Program-made: the position numbers and the translations under genes | Part shown: piece by piece, positions 8,246 to 16,242 of the stretch | Layout: every line of letters begins with the position of its first letter | How positions within the stretch are numbered: the stretch's first letter is position 1 | From: JAWXBA01 sp048499805 | GTDB taxonomy: Bacteria; Gemmatimonadota; Gemmatimonadetes; Gemmatimonadales; GWC2-71-9 | NCBI GenBank assembly: GCA_048499805.1 | Contig: JASNZF010000004.1 | Coordinates: forward strand, 186,001 to 250,000 | DNA length: 64,000 nt | Reading direction: 5' to 3' | Notes under the pieces: generated by a model | Database searches by the model: none | Told to the model about the DNA's origin: nothing | What the model saw: the letters and a program-made list of their open reading frames with translations, nothing else

Positions 8246-9751
8246 ATGGCCAGGCACCCCACCCGCCGCGACTTCCTCTCCACCACCGGCTCCGCGGCCC
8301 TCGGAGCGATGGTGCTGCCGCGCCACCTGGCACTCGGAGGCCGCGGCGCACCCAGTGCCACGCTGAATGTGGCGTGCGTGGGCATCGGCGGCATGGGGAT
8401 GAACAACATGCAGCAGCTGCTGGGCGAGAACGTCGTCGCGGTGTGCGATGTCGACTTCCCGCTGGTGGAACGCAACCTGGCCGGTCGGCTGCGCCCGCGC
8501 GACGGGGTGGTGGCCGAGGCGGCCACCCAGCTGCAGGCGGCCTACACCAAGGCCACCAAGTACGACGATTTCCGCCGGATGCTGGAGCGGCAGCGGGACA
8601 TCGACGCCGTGATGATCGCCACACCGGACCACACCCACGCGGTGATCGCCCAGGCGGCGATGGAAATGGGCAAGCATGTCTACGTCCAGAAGCCGCTGAC
8701 CTGGTCGGTCTACGAGGCGCGGCTGCTGGCGCGCACCGCGGCGTCGACCCGGGTGGTGACCCAGATGGGCAACCAGGGGCACTCGATGGAGGGGACCCGC
8801 CGGATCAACGAGATCGTGGCCTCGGGCATCCTGGGTCCGATCCGCGAGGCCCATGTCTGGACCGACCGGCCGGTGCGCTACTGGGCGCAGGGGATTCCGC
8901 GTCCACCGGTGGAGCCGCCCGCGGCGCCGGTGCAGGACCCGACCAACCCGCCCCGGTGGAACATGGGGACGGTGGAGCGCGCGGTGATCCAGGCGATGGC
9001 GGCGAACCCCCAGTCGCCCCCGCCGGGGTTCAACTGGGACCTCTTCCTCGGTCCGGCGCAGGTGATTCCGTATCACCCCTCCTACCATCCGTTCAGCTGG
9101 CGCGGCTGGGTGGACTTCGGGGGCGGCGCCCTGGGCGACATGGGCGCCCACCTGGTGGACCAGGCCTATTGGTCGCTGGGGCTGACTCAGCCCACCGCGA
9201 TCACCACCAGTTCCTCTCCGTGGGGCGGGCCGGCCGACAACCCGGCCACCTTCCCGCTGGCGGTGATGGTGGAGTACGAGTTCCCGGCGCGCGGCGCGGC
9301 GCCGCCGGTCAAGCTGTTCTGGTACGACGGCGGGCTGATGCCGCCGCGCCCGCCGTTCCTGCCGGACGACACCGCGCTGCCGCGGGGCGACGGCGGCGGC
9401 GGGGTGCTGATCGGGAGCCGCGGCATCCTGACCTACGAGACCTACGGCAACCGGCCCAAGGTATACCCCGAGAGCGTCGCCGCCGAGGCGGAGGCGGTGC
9501 CCAAGACCTTTGCCCGGGTCACCACGAGCCACGAGGCCAACTGGGCCGCGGCGTGCAAGGGCGAGGTGGAGGTGAGTTGCCCGTTCTCCTACGCCGCCCC
9601 GCTGACCGAGTCGATGCTGCTCGGCATGGCGGCACTGCGCGCCGGCGCCGGCAAGAAGGTGATGTACGACAGCCCCAACATGCGGTTCACCAACGACGAG
9701 AAGGCCAACGCCGCGCTGACGCGCGAGTACCGGACGGGATGGAAGATCTGA
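8246..9751 (+). CDS. Gfo/Idh/MocA-family oxidoreductase, Tat-exported (second of two)
   Basis: 501 residues. The Tat signal TRRDFLSTTGSAALGAMVL is followed by a Rossmann domain with ACVGIGGMGMNN (GxGxxG at 46-51), MIATPDHTHAVIA and a QKP motif (148-150) in place of EKP, typical of the longer exported branch. The C-terminal part includes the conserved WDLFLGPA, FSWRGWVDFGGGALGDMGAHLVDQ and HEANWAAACKG stretches. It is only about 25% larger than, and clearly divergent from, the copy at 5754, so the two probably do different steps or act on different substrates. Its stop TGA overlaps the ATG of the DUF1080 gene by one base (9751), indicating translational coupling. No strong Shine-Dalgarno sequence is visible; GACGAG lies about 10 bases upstream. 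Confidence 0.92.
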   Translation: MARHPTRRDFLSTTGSAALGAMVLPRHLALGGRGAPSATLNVACVGIGGMGMNNMQQLLGENVVAVCDVDFPLVERNLAGRLRPRDGVVAEAATQLQAAYTKATKYDDFRRMLERQRDIDAVMIATPDHTHAVIAQAAMEMGKHVYVQKPLTWSVYEARLLARTAASTRVVTQMGNQGHSMEGTRRINEIVASGILGPIREAHVWTDRPVRYWAQGIPRPPVEPPAAPVQDPTNPPRWNMGTVERAVIQAMAANPQSPPPGFNWDLFLGPAQVIPYHPSYHPFSWRGWVDFGGGALGDMGAHLVDQAYWSLGLTQPTAITTSSSPWGGPADNPATFPLAVMVEYEFPARGAAPPVKLFWYDGGLMPPRPPFLPDDTALPRGDGGGGVLIGSRGILTYETYGNRPKVYPESVAAEAEAVPKTFARVTTSHEANWAAACKGEVEVSCPFSYAAPLTESMLLGMAALRAGAGKKVMYDSPNMRFTNDEKANAALTREYRTGWKI

Positions 9752-10452
9752 TGCGTGCCGTGACGATGCTGATTCTCGGGGTGCTGGTGGCCGCGCCGGC
9801 CACCGCCCAGCAGGCCCACAACACCCTGACCGACGCCGAGCGGGCAGCGGGATGGCAACTGCTCTTCGACGGCACCACCACCAAGGGGTGGCGAAACTAC
9901 CGGGCCGACACCCTGAGCAGCGGGTGGCAGGCGGTGGACGGCACCCTGACCCGGGTGCGCCGCGGCGGTGACATCATCACCACCGAGCAGTTCACCAACT
10001 TCGAGCTGGTCTTGGAATGGAAGCTCAATCCCGACGGACCGCCCGGCAACAGCGGGATCTTCTATCGGGCCTCCGAGGAACCGATGGTGATATACATGGG
10101 CGCGGCCGAGATGCAGATCCTGGACAACGCCCGGCATGGGGATGGGCGATCGGAGCTGACCTCCTCCGGGGCGAACTACGCCCTGTATGGGGTACCCCAC
10201 TCCGCGGCCAGGCCGGTGGGCGAATGGAACAGCGTCCGGATCATCGCCAACGGCAACCACGTGGAACACTGGTTCAACGGCGCCAAGGTGGTGGAGTTCG
10301 AGCTCGACAGCCCCGACTGGAAGGCCCGGGTCGCGGCGAGCAAGTTCAAGGACTGGCCGCTCTACGCCAAGGCCCGCACCGGGCACATCGGGCTGCAGGA
10401 GCACGGGTCGGTGGTGGCGTTCCGGAACATCAAGATTCGGCGGCTGCCGTAG
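9751..10452 (+). CDS. DUF1080 / 3-keto-disaccharide hydrolase-like protein, secreted
   Basis: 233 residues. A Sec signal peptide (MRAVTMLILGVLVAAPATAQ) precedes a single DUF1080 (PF06439) concanavalin-like beta-sandwich. Hallmarks are GWQLLFDGTTTKGWRNY, FELVLEWKLNPDGPPGNSGIFYR, EMQILDN, GEWNSVRIIANGNHVEHWFNG and GHIGLQEHGSVVAFRNIKIR. Members of this family have been shown to hydrolyse 3-keto-glycosides made by Gfo/Idh/MocA dehydrogenases. Here the gene overlaps the oxidoreductase gene by one base, which supports that role: the oxidoreductase makes a 3-keto sugar and this protein cleaves the weakened glycosidic bond in the periplasm. The natural glycoside is unknown. Confidence 0.9.
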   Translation: MRAVTMLILGVLVAAPATAQQAHNTLTDAERAAGWQLLFDGTTTKGWRNYRADTLSSGWQAVDGTLTRVRRGGDIITTEQFTNFELVLEWKLNPDGPPGNSGIFYRASEEPMVIYMGAAEMQILDNARHGDGRSELTSSGANYALYGVPHSAARPVGEWNSVRIIANGNHVEHWFNGAKVVEFELDSPDWKARVAASKFKDWPLYAKARTGHIGLQEHGSVVAFRNIKIRRLP

Positions 10453-10453
10453 G

Positions 10454-10584
10454 CGGCGGGGCAGGGGGGCAGCGGGGCGGGAGGGCTGCAGGGCCGTGTC
10501 GTTCACTCTTGCTGTCGATGTGGACACCTCTCGAGGCTCGCCCGCCCTGCTGCCTTGCGGCCCCCCTGCCCCCCCCCTACCGCC
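10454..10584. repeat. Inverted octamer repeats between convergent genes
   Basis: The left arm (about 10454-10495) reads as 8-bp units GCGGGGCA, GGGGGGCA, GCGGGGCG. The right arm (about 10539-10584) is the reverse complement type: GGGGGGCA, GGGGGGCC, GCAAGGCA, GCAGGGCG when read on the minus strand. The arms could fold into a GC-rich hairpin that terminates transcription from both sides. The right arm enters the 3' end of the phosphatase gene. Confidence 0.55.
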
Positions 10585-12073
10585 CCCACCGCCGGATCAT
10601 CTCGTCCTTGAGCGCCAGCCGCACGTCCCGCAGTGCGCGCACGACCTTGATCGAGGGGTTTTCGGGACTGAGAAAGCCGAGCCCCCGCTCCCGGCCGCTG
10701 GCCAGAAAGTCGGTCATCGCCACGCGGTAGGTGCGGGCGGGATCGAGGGGTTGCTCGTTGACCAGCCAGCCGCCTCCCGGGGCCTCCCGAACCCTGAAGT
10801 GCGCCAGGTATCCACCGGTGCCGCGGTTGGTCACCCCCTGATCGAGCACCTGGCGCAGCACCGCACCCGGCATCGACACCAGCACGACATCCCCACCGAA
10901 CGGCAGGATCCGGATCAGGTCGTATTCCGTCACCGGTCCCGCCGGGATCACGTCATCCACCCGCACCGAGCCGGTGTTGAAGAGGGCGAGGTCGGCGTCA
11001 CCCGCCTCGGCGTGGAACGAGGCGGCGATCAGGGTCGTCAGGTTGGTCGGCTGGTTCCGGGAGAGCACCTCGCGCCCCTCGAGCGGCTCGGGGACGGTGG
11101 CGACGACCCGATCCGGCTCGAACCCAATGGCCCGGAACCCCGCGAAACCGCGCTCGGTCCAGCGTCGGACTTCGGCCGCGACGGCGGGATCCTCTGGCAG
11201 CGAGTCGCCAATGGCCATGACCTGGGGATCGATGCGGACCCGGCGGGTGGTCGGATCCCAGGCCAACTCCACCACCCCGACGGTGCGCACATTGGCGTCG
11301 GCCTTGAGGATCGGCGTCAGGTCGGCGCCACGCCGGACCATCACGTTCTCATGTTCGTGGCCACCCAGGATCAGGTCCAGCTCGGGAAGCTCCTGGGCCA
11401 GTCGCACATCCTGGGCGATGGTCAGGTGCGTCAGCCCCACGAGGATGTCGACGCTGTCACGCAGGAGCCGGGCCTCCTCCCGCATCCGCTCGAACCAGGG
11501 CTCGTAGCGCACGTACGGCTGCGGGTTGCTGGGCAGCACCGAGCCAATGAAGCCGACCCGGACCGAGTCCCCGCGCGGGTTGCCGAACGTGACCACGTGG
11601 CGGGTGGCGGAGCCGGGGAAGCGGCGGCCCAGTGAATCCGTGACGTTGGTGGCCAGGTAGGCGAAGCGCGACTCGGCCAGCCGATCAAGAAACTCGGGAG
11701 CCCGGATATCGAACTCGTGGTTCCCGAAGACTGCCAGGTCGAGTCCGGCCGCGTTGAGGACCGCGACCATTTGCCGTCCCGCCAGCCGTTCGCCGTCGAT
11801 GACCGCGGTCCCGAGCGCAGAGGGGCTGAAAAAATCACCCCCGAGGGTGAAGAGGAGGTTGGGGTTCCGGTCGAGCAGCCGGGTGCGGAGCGCCGCCACC
11901 CTGGCCAGCCCGCCGGCCCGCCCCCCCTCCATGGGGGTAATCTCATAGACATCGTTGATGTGCAGGATGGTGACCCGAACCAGCGGGTCGGTGGCAGGAG
12001 CCGGGGGACCGGCTGGCGCGGGCTGCCGAGTGCAAGCTGCGAGCAGGGCAATACACAGGAGGAGTCGGGACAT
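10577..12073 (-). CDS. UshA-type 5'-nucleotidase / metallophosphoesterase lipoprotein
   Basis: 498 residues. The N-terminus MSRLLLCIALLAAC has a lipobox with Cys14, so the mature protein is membrane-anchored. The calcineurin-like phosphatase domain shows ILHINDVYE (about 37-45), LGGDFFSPS (77-85), FGNHEFD (116-122), LTHL and GGHEHEN, which together supply the dinuclear metal ligands. The C-terminal part has the 5'-nucleotidase substrate-binding domain, seen in LALFNTGSVRVDDVIPAG, EYDLIRILPFGGDVV and YRVAMTDFLASG. Such enzymes release phosphate from extracellular nucleotides. The length is typical of the family. It converges on the DUF1080 gene and is divergent from the propeller lipoprotein at 12262. 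Confidence 0.93.
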   Translation of the reverse strand: MSRLLLCIALLAACTRQPAPAGPPAPATDPLVRVTILHINDVYEITPMEGGRAGGLARVAALRTRLLDRNPNLLFTLGGDFFSPSALGTAVIDGERLAGRQMVAVLNAAGLDLAVFGNHEFDIRAPEFLDRLAESRFAYLATNVTDSLGRRFPGSATRHVVTFGNPRGDSVRVGFIGSVLPSNPQPYVRYEPWFERMREEARLLRDSVDILVGLTHLTIAQDVRLAQELPELDLILGGHEHENVMVRRGADLTPILKADANVRTVGVVELAWDPTTRRVRIDPQVMAIGDSLPEDPAVAAEVRRWTERGFAGFRAIGFEPDRVVATVPEPLEGREVLSRNQPTNLTTLIAASFHAEAGDADLALFNTGSVRVDDVIPAGPVTEYDLIRILPFGGDVVLVSMPGAVLRQVLDQGVTNRGTGGYLAHFRVREAPGGGWLVNEQPLDPARTYRVAMTDFLASGRERGLGFLSPENPSIKVVRALRDVRLALKDEMIRRWGR

Positions 12074-12089
12074 TCCGGAAAGGTAGAGG

Positions 12090-12116
12090 GGGGCAGGGAG
12101 AAGCGAGAAGGGAGAC
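12090..12116. repeat. Short heptamer array (GAAGCGA type)
   Basis: Units GCAGGGA, GAAGCGA, GAAGGGA lie between the divergent phosphatase and propeller genes, about 20 bases upstream of the phosphatase start. They belong to the same 7-bp family as the arrays at 25884, 31757 and 58069. Confidence 0.6.
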
Positions 12117-12169
12117 CTCCGTGACTGGTGCCGCCGGGCGACCCCCTGAAACGGGGCCGCGGCGGCTCT

Positions 12170-12202
12170 CGTATCGTGAGGATGCTCACCAGTCCCGATA
12201 CG
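12170..12202 (+). promoter_or_regulatory. Leader hairpin upstream of propeller lipoprotein gene
   Basis: Arms CGTATCG (12170-12176) and CGATACG (12196-12202) enclose a smaller stem TGAG/CTCA around a GATG loop. A further inverted pair, GACTGGTG (12122-12129) and CACCAGTC (12187-12194), overlaps it, so two alternative folds are possible. It may be an operator or leader structure in the divergent promoter region. Confidence 0.3.
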
Positions 12203-12261
12203 GGCGACGCCGACGGCCGCCGCTGCCCGGTGGACAGTGCCCCCAATCGATCGGAGCGCCG

Positions 12262-13449
12262 ATGGATCATCGCGTAGCTGTCATCCTGGTCGCGGGCCTG
12301 GTCGCCTGCGGCGGCAGTGCGGGCCCCGAGTGGGCTGGCACCATCGATACCCTTCCCGGCGGTCAGGTGGTGGTCACCAATCCGGCCACCGGAATCTGGG
12401 GGGACACCCTCCCCTGGCAGGTGGTGGAGGAGCTGCGGATCGGTGCGGAGGATGGCGACGGGCCGGAGGTGTTTGGCCGCATCGGGGTCCTGATGGAGGA
12501 CGCCGGCCGGCGCATCTGGGCGCTGGAGTCCACCGAGCAGCAATTCAAGGTGTTCGATGCGGAGGGCCGGTTCATCCGGACGGTCGGGCGGCAGGGTGGA
12601 GGCCCGGGGGAAATGCGCCAGGCCGCGGGTGCGGCACTGCTTGGCCGCGACCAGTTCCTGGTGGTGGACATGTCCGGGGCGCGCATTTCGAGGTTTGACA
12701 CCAGTGGGACCTACCTCGAGGGGTATCCCATCTCGGGTGGATTCCAGATGTACCCCTGGCCCGGCCGGGTAGACCGGGCCGGCCGTCTCTACAACGCCAT
12801 TCCCTATGCGAACGACGGCGAGTTCCGGATGGCGATGGTGCGGTATGACAGCACCATGACCCCCACCGACACCTTGCTGCCGCCCCGCTGGGACTCGGGG
12901 CTGTATTTCGACCACAGTAGCAACGGCAACTCGATTCGCGCCTCGATCCCCCACGCCCCGTCGCTGTACTGGCGGCTCACGGCCGAGGGGGACTTCTGGA
13001 GCTTCCGTACCGACAGCTACACCCTGGTGCGCCTGGCGGCCAACGGGGACACCACCCGGGTGGCCACCAAGCCGTTCACCCCCACGGCGGTCAGTAGCGA
13101 GGAAAAGGACTCGGCCATCGCCCGGCTCAAGTGGTTCACCGACCAGGGCGGCAAGGTGGACCGGGGTCGCATTCCCGACGTCAAGCCGGCTGCCCAGGGA
13201 TTCCAGGTGGCGGAGGACGGGTACCTCTGGGTGGCGCCCATCCTCCCCGACACCACCACCCTGGGCCGCGTCTTCGAGATTTTCGACCCGGAAGGCCGAT
13301 ACCTCGGACGACTCCGCCTGCCGTTCGCCATGCAATCCAACCCAGCCCCGCTGCTCCTGGGCGACCACCTGGTCGCGATGACCCAGGATGAGCTGGGGAT
13401 CCCGTACGTGGTGCGGGCCCGGATCGTGAAGCCGACCGGGGATCCCTGA
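12262..13449 (+). CDS. 6-bladed beta-propeller lipoprotein
   Basis: 395 residues from the ATG at 12262, chosen because the signal peptide MDHRVAVILVAGLVAC begins there; Cys16 is the lipobox cysteine. The body has the 6-bladed beta-propeller (NHL-like) pattern common in Bacteroidota and Gemmatimonadota. Blades include GRRIWALESTEQQFKVFDAEGRF, the signature VGRQGGGPGEMRQ, FLVVDMSGARISRFD and YLWVAPILPD...RVFEIFDPEGRYLG. The function of the family is not established; it is probably a surface-anchored binding protein. Related genes lie at 16780 and 21848 in this window. The long open frame upstream of 12262 has no coding character. Confidence 0.85.
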   Translation: MDHRVAVILVAGLVACGGSAGPEWAGTIDTLPGGQVVVTNPATGIWGDTLPWQVVEELRIGAEDGDGPEVFGRIGVLMEDAGRRIWALESTEQQFKVFDAEGRFIRTVGRQGGGPGEMRQAAGAALLGRDQFLVVDMSGARISRFDTSGTYLEGYPISGGFQMYPWPGRVDRAGRLYNAIPYANDGEFRMAMVRYDSTMTPTDTLLPPRWDSGLYFDHSSNGNSIRASIPHAPSLYWRLTAEGDFWSFRTDSYTLVRLAANGDTTRVATKPFTPTAVSSEEKDSAIARLKWFTDQGGKVDRGRIPDVKPAAQGFQVAEDGYLWVAPILPDTTTLGRVFEIFDPEGRYLGRLRLPFAMQSNPAPLLLGDHLVAMTQDELGIPYVVRARIVKPTGDP

Positions 13450-13494
13450 GACCGACCGATGGCCGTTCACCCCGCAACACTGGAGCAATTCTCG

Positions 13495-14052
13495 ATGCGA
13501 CGACTTGCCGCCTGCCTCGTTTCCCTGAGCGTGACCATGGTGCTGGCCGCTGCTGGGCCTGCCGAGCTCCCGGCTCAGCAGCCCGCCCCTCCGGCCGCCA
13601 ATCCCGCCGATGTCGCCTCGCCGGATGCCATCATCGCGGCGCTCTACGATGTCATCTCGGGTCCCGCCGGAGAGAAGCGGAACTGGGACCGGATGCGCTC
13701 TCTGTTTGTCGAGGGAGCGCGTCTGATCCCGACGGGCAAGCGCCCCGACGGGAGCAGTTTCATGCTGGTCTGGACGGTGGATGAATACATCCAGCGGGCA
13801 GGAGCCGGCCTTGAGCGGGATGGGTTCTTCGAACGGGAAATCGGCCGCACCACCGAGCAGTTCGGCCAGGTCGTCCACGCCTTCAGCGCCTACGACAGCA
13901 AGCGGCTGCCCACCGATCCGGAGCCGTTTGCGCGCGGCATCAACAGCATCCAGCTGCGCCACGACGGGACCCGCTGGTGGGTGGTGACGGTATTCTGGGA
14001 CAGCGAACGGCCGGACAACCCGATCCCGGCGCGCTACCTCCGGGGCAGGTGA
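13495..14052 (+). CDS. Secreted SnoaL/NTF2-like protein
   Basis: About 185 residues. The start at 13495 is set by GGAG (13482-13485) nine bases upstream and by the signal peptide MRRLAACLVSLSVTMVLAAAG that follows. A Pro/Ala-rich linker leads into an alpha+beta cone: AIIAALYDVISGPAGEKRNWDRMRSLF, GARLIPTG, FMLVWTVDEYIQRA, FFEREIGRTTEQFGQVVHAFSAYDSKR and RGINSIQLRHDGTRWWVVTVFWDSE. This is the pattern of nuclear-transport-factor-2/SnoaL-like domain proteins. Some members are enzymes, but many only bind small ligands, and no catalytic residue can be assigned here. It follows the propeller gene by 45 bases in the same direction. Confidence 0.8.
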   Translation: MRRLAACLVSLSVTMVLAAAGPAELPAQQPAPPAANPADVASPDAIIAALYDVISGPAGEKRNWDRMRSLFVEGARLIPTGKRPDGSSFMLVWTVDEYIQRAGAGLERDGFFEREIGRTTEQFGQVVHAFSAYDSKRLPTDPEPFARGINSIQLRHDGTRWWVVTVFWDSERPDNPIPARYLRGR

Positions 14053-14132
14053 GCAATGCGGCGGCACCCGGGAGGGGGTCCGGCGCACCCGGCCCACTTC
14101 CGGGTTCACCAGCCCGACCGTACACTCCAGCG

Positions 14133-14684
14133 ATGCACCCGCAGCTCACCGCCCTCGCCGATGAGTTCCTTGCCGCGCTCGACCGGCTGCATGCCCTGGT
14201 CGAGGTCGTCCCGGCCACCGATTGGCCCCGCCGCCACCACCCGGCCCGGTGGTCGGTGGCCGAGTGCGTGGCGCACCTCAACCTCACCTCCCGGGCCTAC
14301 CTGCCGCTGCTGACCGCCGCGGTGGCGGAGGCGCGCGCCCTCGGGGGGACCGCGCCCCGGCGCCATCGTCGTGACCCGGCAGGGTGGCTGCTCTGGGCCA
14401 CGATGGGACCGCCGGTGCGGATCCGGACCCGGACCATCGCGGCCTTCATCCCCGAGGCCGCCGCCGATCGTGACGAGCTGGTGGCCGAGTTCGAGCGACT
14501 GCAGGACGCCCAGCTGGCGGTCCTCGGCGCGGCGGACGGACTGCCCCTGGGCCGGGTCCGGGTCGCCTCGCCATTCAACCCCAAGGTGCGCTACAACCTC
14601 TTCGCGTGCTTCGGCATCCTCGTCCGTCACCAGCACCGCCACCTCTGGCAGGCCGGGCAGGTCTGGCCTGACCGAGTGGGCTAG
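14133..14684 (+). CDS. DinB-family protein (first of three in the window)
   Basis: 183 residues from the ATG at 14133; the frame is open further upstream but there it overlaps the preceding gene. The fold is the DinB/YfiT four-helix bundle: ALADEFLAALDRLHALVEVV, RHHPARWSVAECVAHLNLTS and a C-terminal ILVRHQHRHLWQA. The three His residues (one in VAHLN and two in the C-terminal helix) are the usual metal site. Such proteins are cytoplasmic, often metal-dependent thiol-S-transferases or of unknown function. No signal peptide is present. The next gene starts nine bases after its stop, so the two are probably co-transcribed. Confidence 0.85.
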   Translation: MHPQLTALADEFLAALDRLHALVEVVPATDWPRRHHPARWSVAECVAHLNLTSRAYLPLLTAAVAEARALGGTAPRRHRRDPAGWLLWATMGPPVRIRTRTIAAFIPEAAADRDELVAEFERLQDAQLAVLGAADGLPLGRVRVASPFNPKVRYNLFACFGILVRHQHRHLWQAGQVWPDRVG

Positions 14685-14693
14685 TTTACGGAC

Positions 14694-15047
14694 ATGAACG
14701 ACGCCGACCCGACCTTCGACCGCTTTGAATCCGCCCGCGAGGCGCTCCTTCCGCTGATGTCCGCCCATCGATTCCGCTTGGGGGCGCTCGAGTACGAGTC
14801 GGGGAATGCCTACGCCGAGTATTGGCGTCGGGGCCTGCGATTGCGGCTGGTGTGGGAGGGTACGGAGCAGGCGCTGTGGGTGGATGCCGCCCCGGAGTCA
14901 GGCGCCAACCTGATTGGTCGGTGGCAGGACATCGAGTGGCAGCTTGCCGGGGAACGGCTGCCGGTGGATCGCGACCGGTCCGAGGCGAGGGTGGAGCGCC
15001 TGCTCGGTGCGGTGGGGAGGTACCTGGAGGGGAAAGGGACGCGGTAG
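14694..15047 (+). CDS. Small hypothetical protein
   Basis: 117 residues, no signal peptide or membrane segment. The sequence looks like a small alpha/beta protein: FESAREALLPLMSAHRFRLG, AYAEYWRRGLRLRLVWEG, ALWVDAAPES, DIEWQLAGERLPVDRDRSEARVERLLGAVGRYLEG. Placement right after the DinB gene and codon use like its neighbours support a real gene. I do not recognise the family. Confidence 0.7.
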   Translation: MNDADPTFDRFESAREALLPLMSAHRFRLGALEYESGNAYAEYWRRGLRLRLVWEGTEQALWVDAAPESGANLIGRWQDIEWQLAGERLPVDRDRSEARVERLLGAVGRYLEGKGTR

Positions 15048-15077
15048 CGGCAGCGGGCCGACCACCTCCCGTGCCGG

Positions 15078-16064
15078 CTATCGGGAGCGCACCCTGGCCC
15101 AGCGGTGCCACCAGCGCCGCCGTGCTCCGCGAGCCTCGGGTGTGCCGGCGGCAATGATCGCCTCGCGGAGGCTTCGCCCGTCCGCCCAGCGATCATTGGG
15201 CTGCTTGGCCAGGCACCGCATGATGACGGGGACCAGGCGCTGGGCGTCGGGATCGGTCATCCCGGCGAGGTCGGGCACCGGGGCGTGGACGTGCTGGCCA
15301 ATGAGGTCCAGCACCGACTCCCCATCGAACGGGAGCCGCCCGGCCAGGAGCGCGAAGCCGATGATGCCGAGGGCATAGAGGTCGGCACGGCCATCGATCT
15401 CCAGGTTGCCCGTGACCTGCTCCGGCGCCATGAACTGGGGGGTGCCCCAGAGGAATCCCCGCTCCGCCTCGCGCTGGTCGCGGCGCATCGCGTTCAGCGA
15501 GACCCCCCGGGCAATGCCGAAGTCGGCAAGCATCGCCGAACCGGTGTGCTTGTCGAGCAGGATGTTTTCCGGCTTGACATCGCGGTGGACGACCTGCTCG
15601 ACGTGGGCATAGGCCAGCGCACTGGCCACTTCGGCCAGGACTCGCGCCACCTGTGCGACCGGCCACCGCTCCCCCCGCCAGAGATGGTACGCCAGCGGCA
15701 TTCCCGAGACATAGCGCATCACGAGGTACGGTGTGCCCGCCACTTCGCCGATGGCGTGCACGGGCACGATGTTGGGATGGCAGAGCCGGGCGTTGATCCG
15801 GGCCTCGACCTGGAATCGTTCGCGGGCGGCGGGATCGGTGGCCAGGACGGGAGCCAGGACCTTGAGGGCGACCATCCGGTGCAGGGCGTTGTCGCGCGCG
15901 AGGTACACCGCGCCCGAAGCGCCGGCGCCGAGGCGCCGGATGATCGGGTGGGTCCGGGCGAAGGTCTCGCGCACCCACTCGTCGTCGATGGTGACGGCCG
16001 CCGCAGATGGCGACAGCGCCGCGATCGGAGGGGAGGAGGTGGGGTCGATGGGGCGATCATCCAT
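15078..16064 (-). CDS. Soluble serine/threonine protein kinase
   Basis: 328 residues containing a complete Hanks-type kinase domain. The features are the glycine loop LGAGASGAVYLA (45-56), VALK (Lys68), the helix-C Glu in FQVEARI, HRDVKPENILL (160-170), DFGIARG (181-187) and MAPEQ (212-216). All catalytic residues are present. The C-terminus is a short Arg/Trp-rich tail (RRRWWHRWARVRSR) with no transmembrane segment or sensor domain, unlike the usual PknB-type layout. The tail is basic and may bind membrane or nucleic acid. The gene converges with the small hypothetical gene (30-base gap) and is divergent from the thioesterase gene. Substrates are unknown. Confidence 0.93.
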   Translation of the reverse strand: MDDRPIDPTSSPPIAALSPSAAAVTIDDEWVRETFARTHPIIRRLGAGASGAVYLARDNALHRMVALKVLAPVLATDPAARERFQVEARINARLCHPNIVPVHAIGEVAGTPYLVMRYVSGMPLAYHLWRGERWPVAQVARVLAEVASALAYAHVEQVVHRDVKPENILLDKHTGSAMLADFGIARGVSLNAMRRDQREAERGFLWGTPQFMAPEQVTGNLEIDGRADLYALGIIGFALLAGRLPFDGESVLDLIGQHVHAPVPDLAGMTDPDAQRLVPVIMRCLAKQPNDRWADGRSLREAIIAAGTPEARGARRRWWHRWARVRSR

Positions 16065-16182
16065 GCTGGCCAGCAGTCCTCACGGTAGGGAGTCGAGGCG
16101 AGGCGCCATATGGTATGAGACGCCCCGCCCCGCGCAATCGTTGCCCCGGGGCGGCTCCCACCCTGACGGCGGAGCGTCCCGC

Positions 16183-16218
16183 CACGTTTCACCAGGGAGC
16201 GGCGGGGCGCGAAACGTG
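16183..16218. promoter_or_regulatory. Inverted repeat in divergent promoter region
   Basis: Exact arms CACGTTTC (16183-16190) and GAAACGTG (16211-16218) with a 20-base spacer lie between the divergent kinase and thioesterase genes. They could be an operator or a leader hairpin. No regulator gene is adjacent. Confidence 0.3.
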
Positions 16219-16242
16219 AACGACCACGCCATTATTGGTGCC

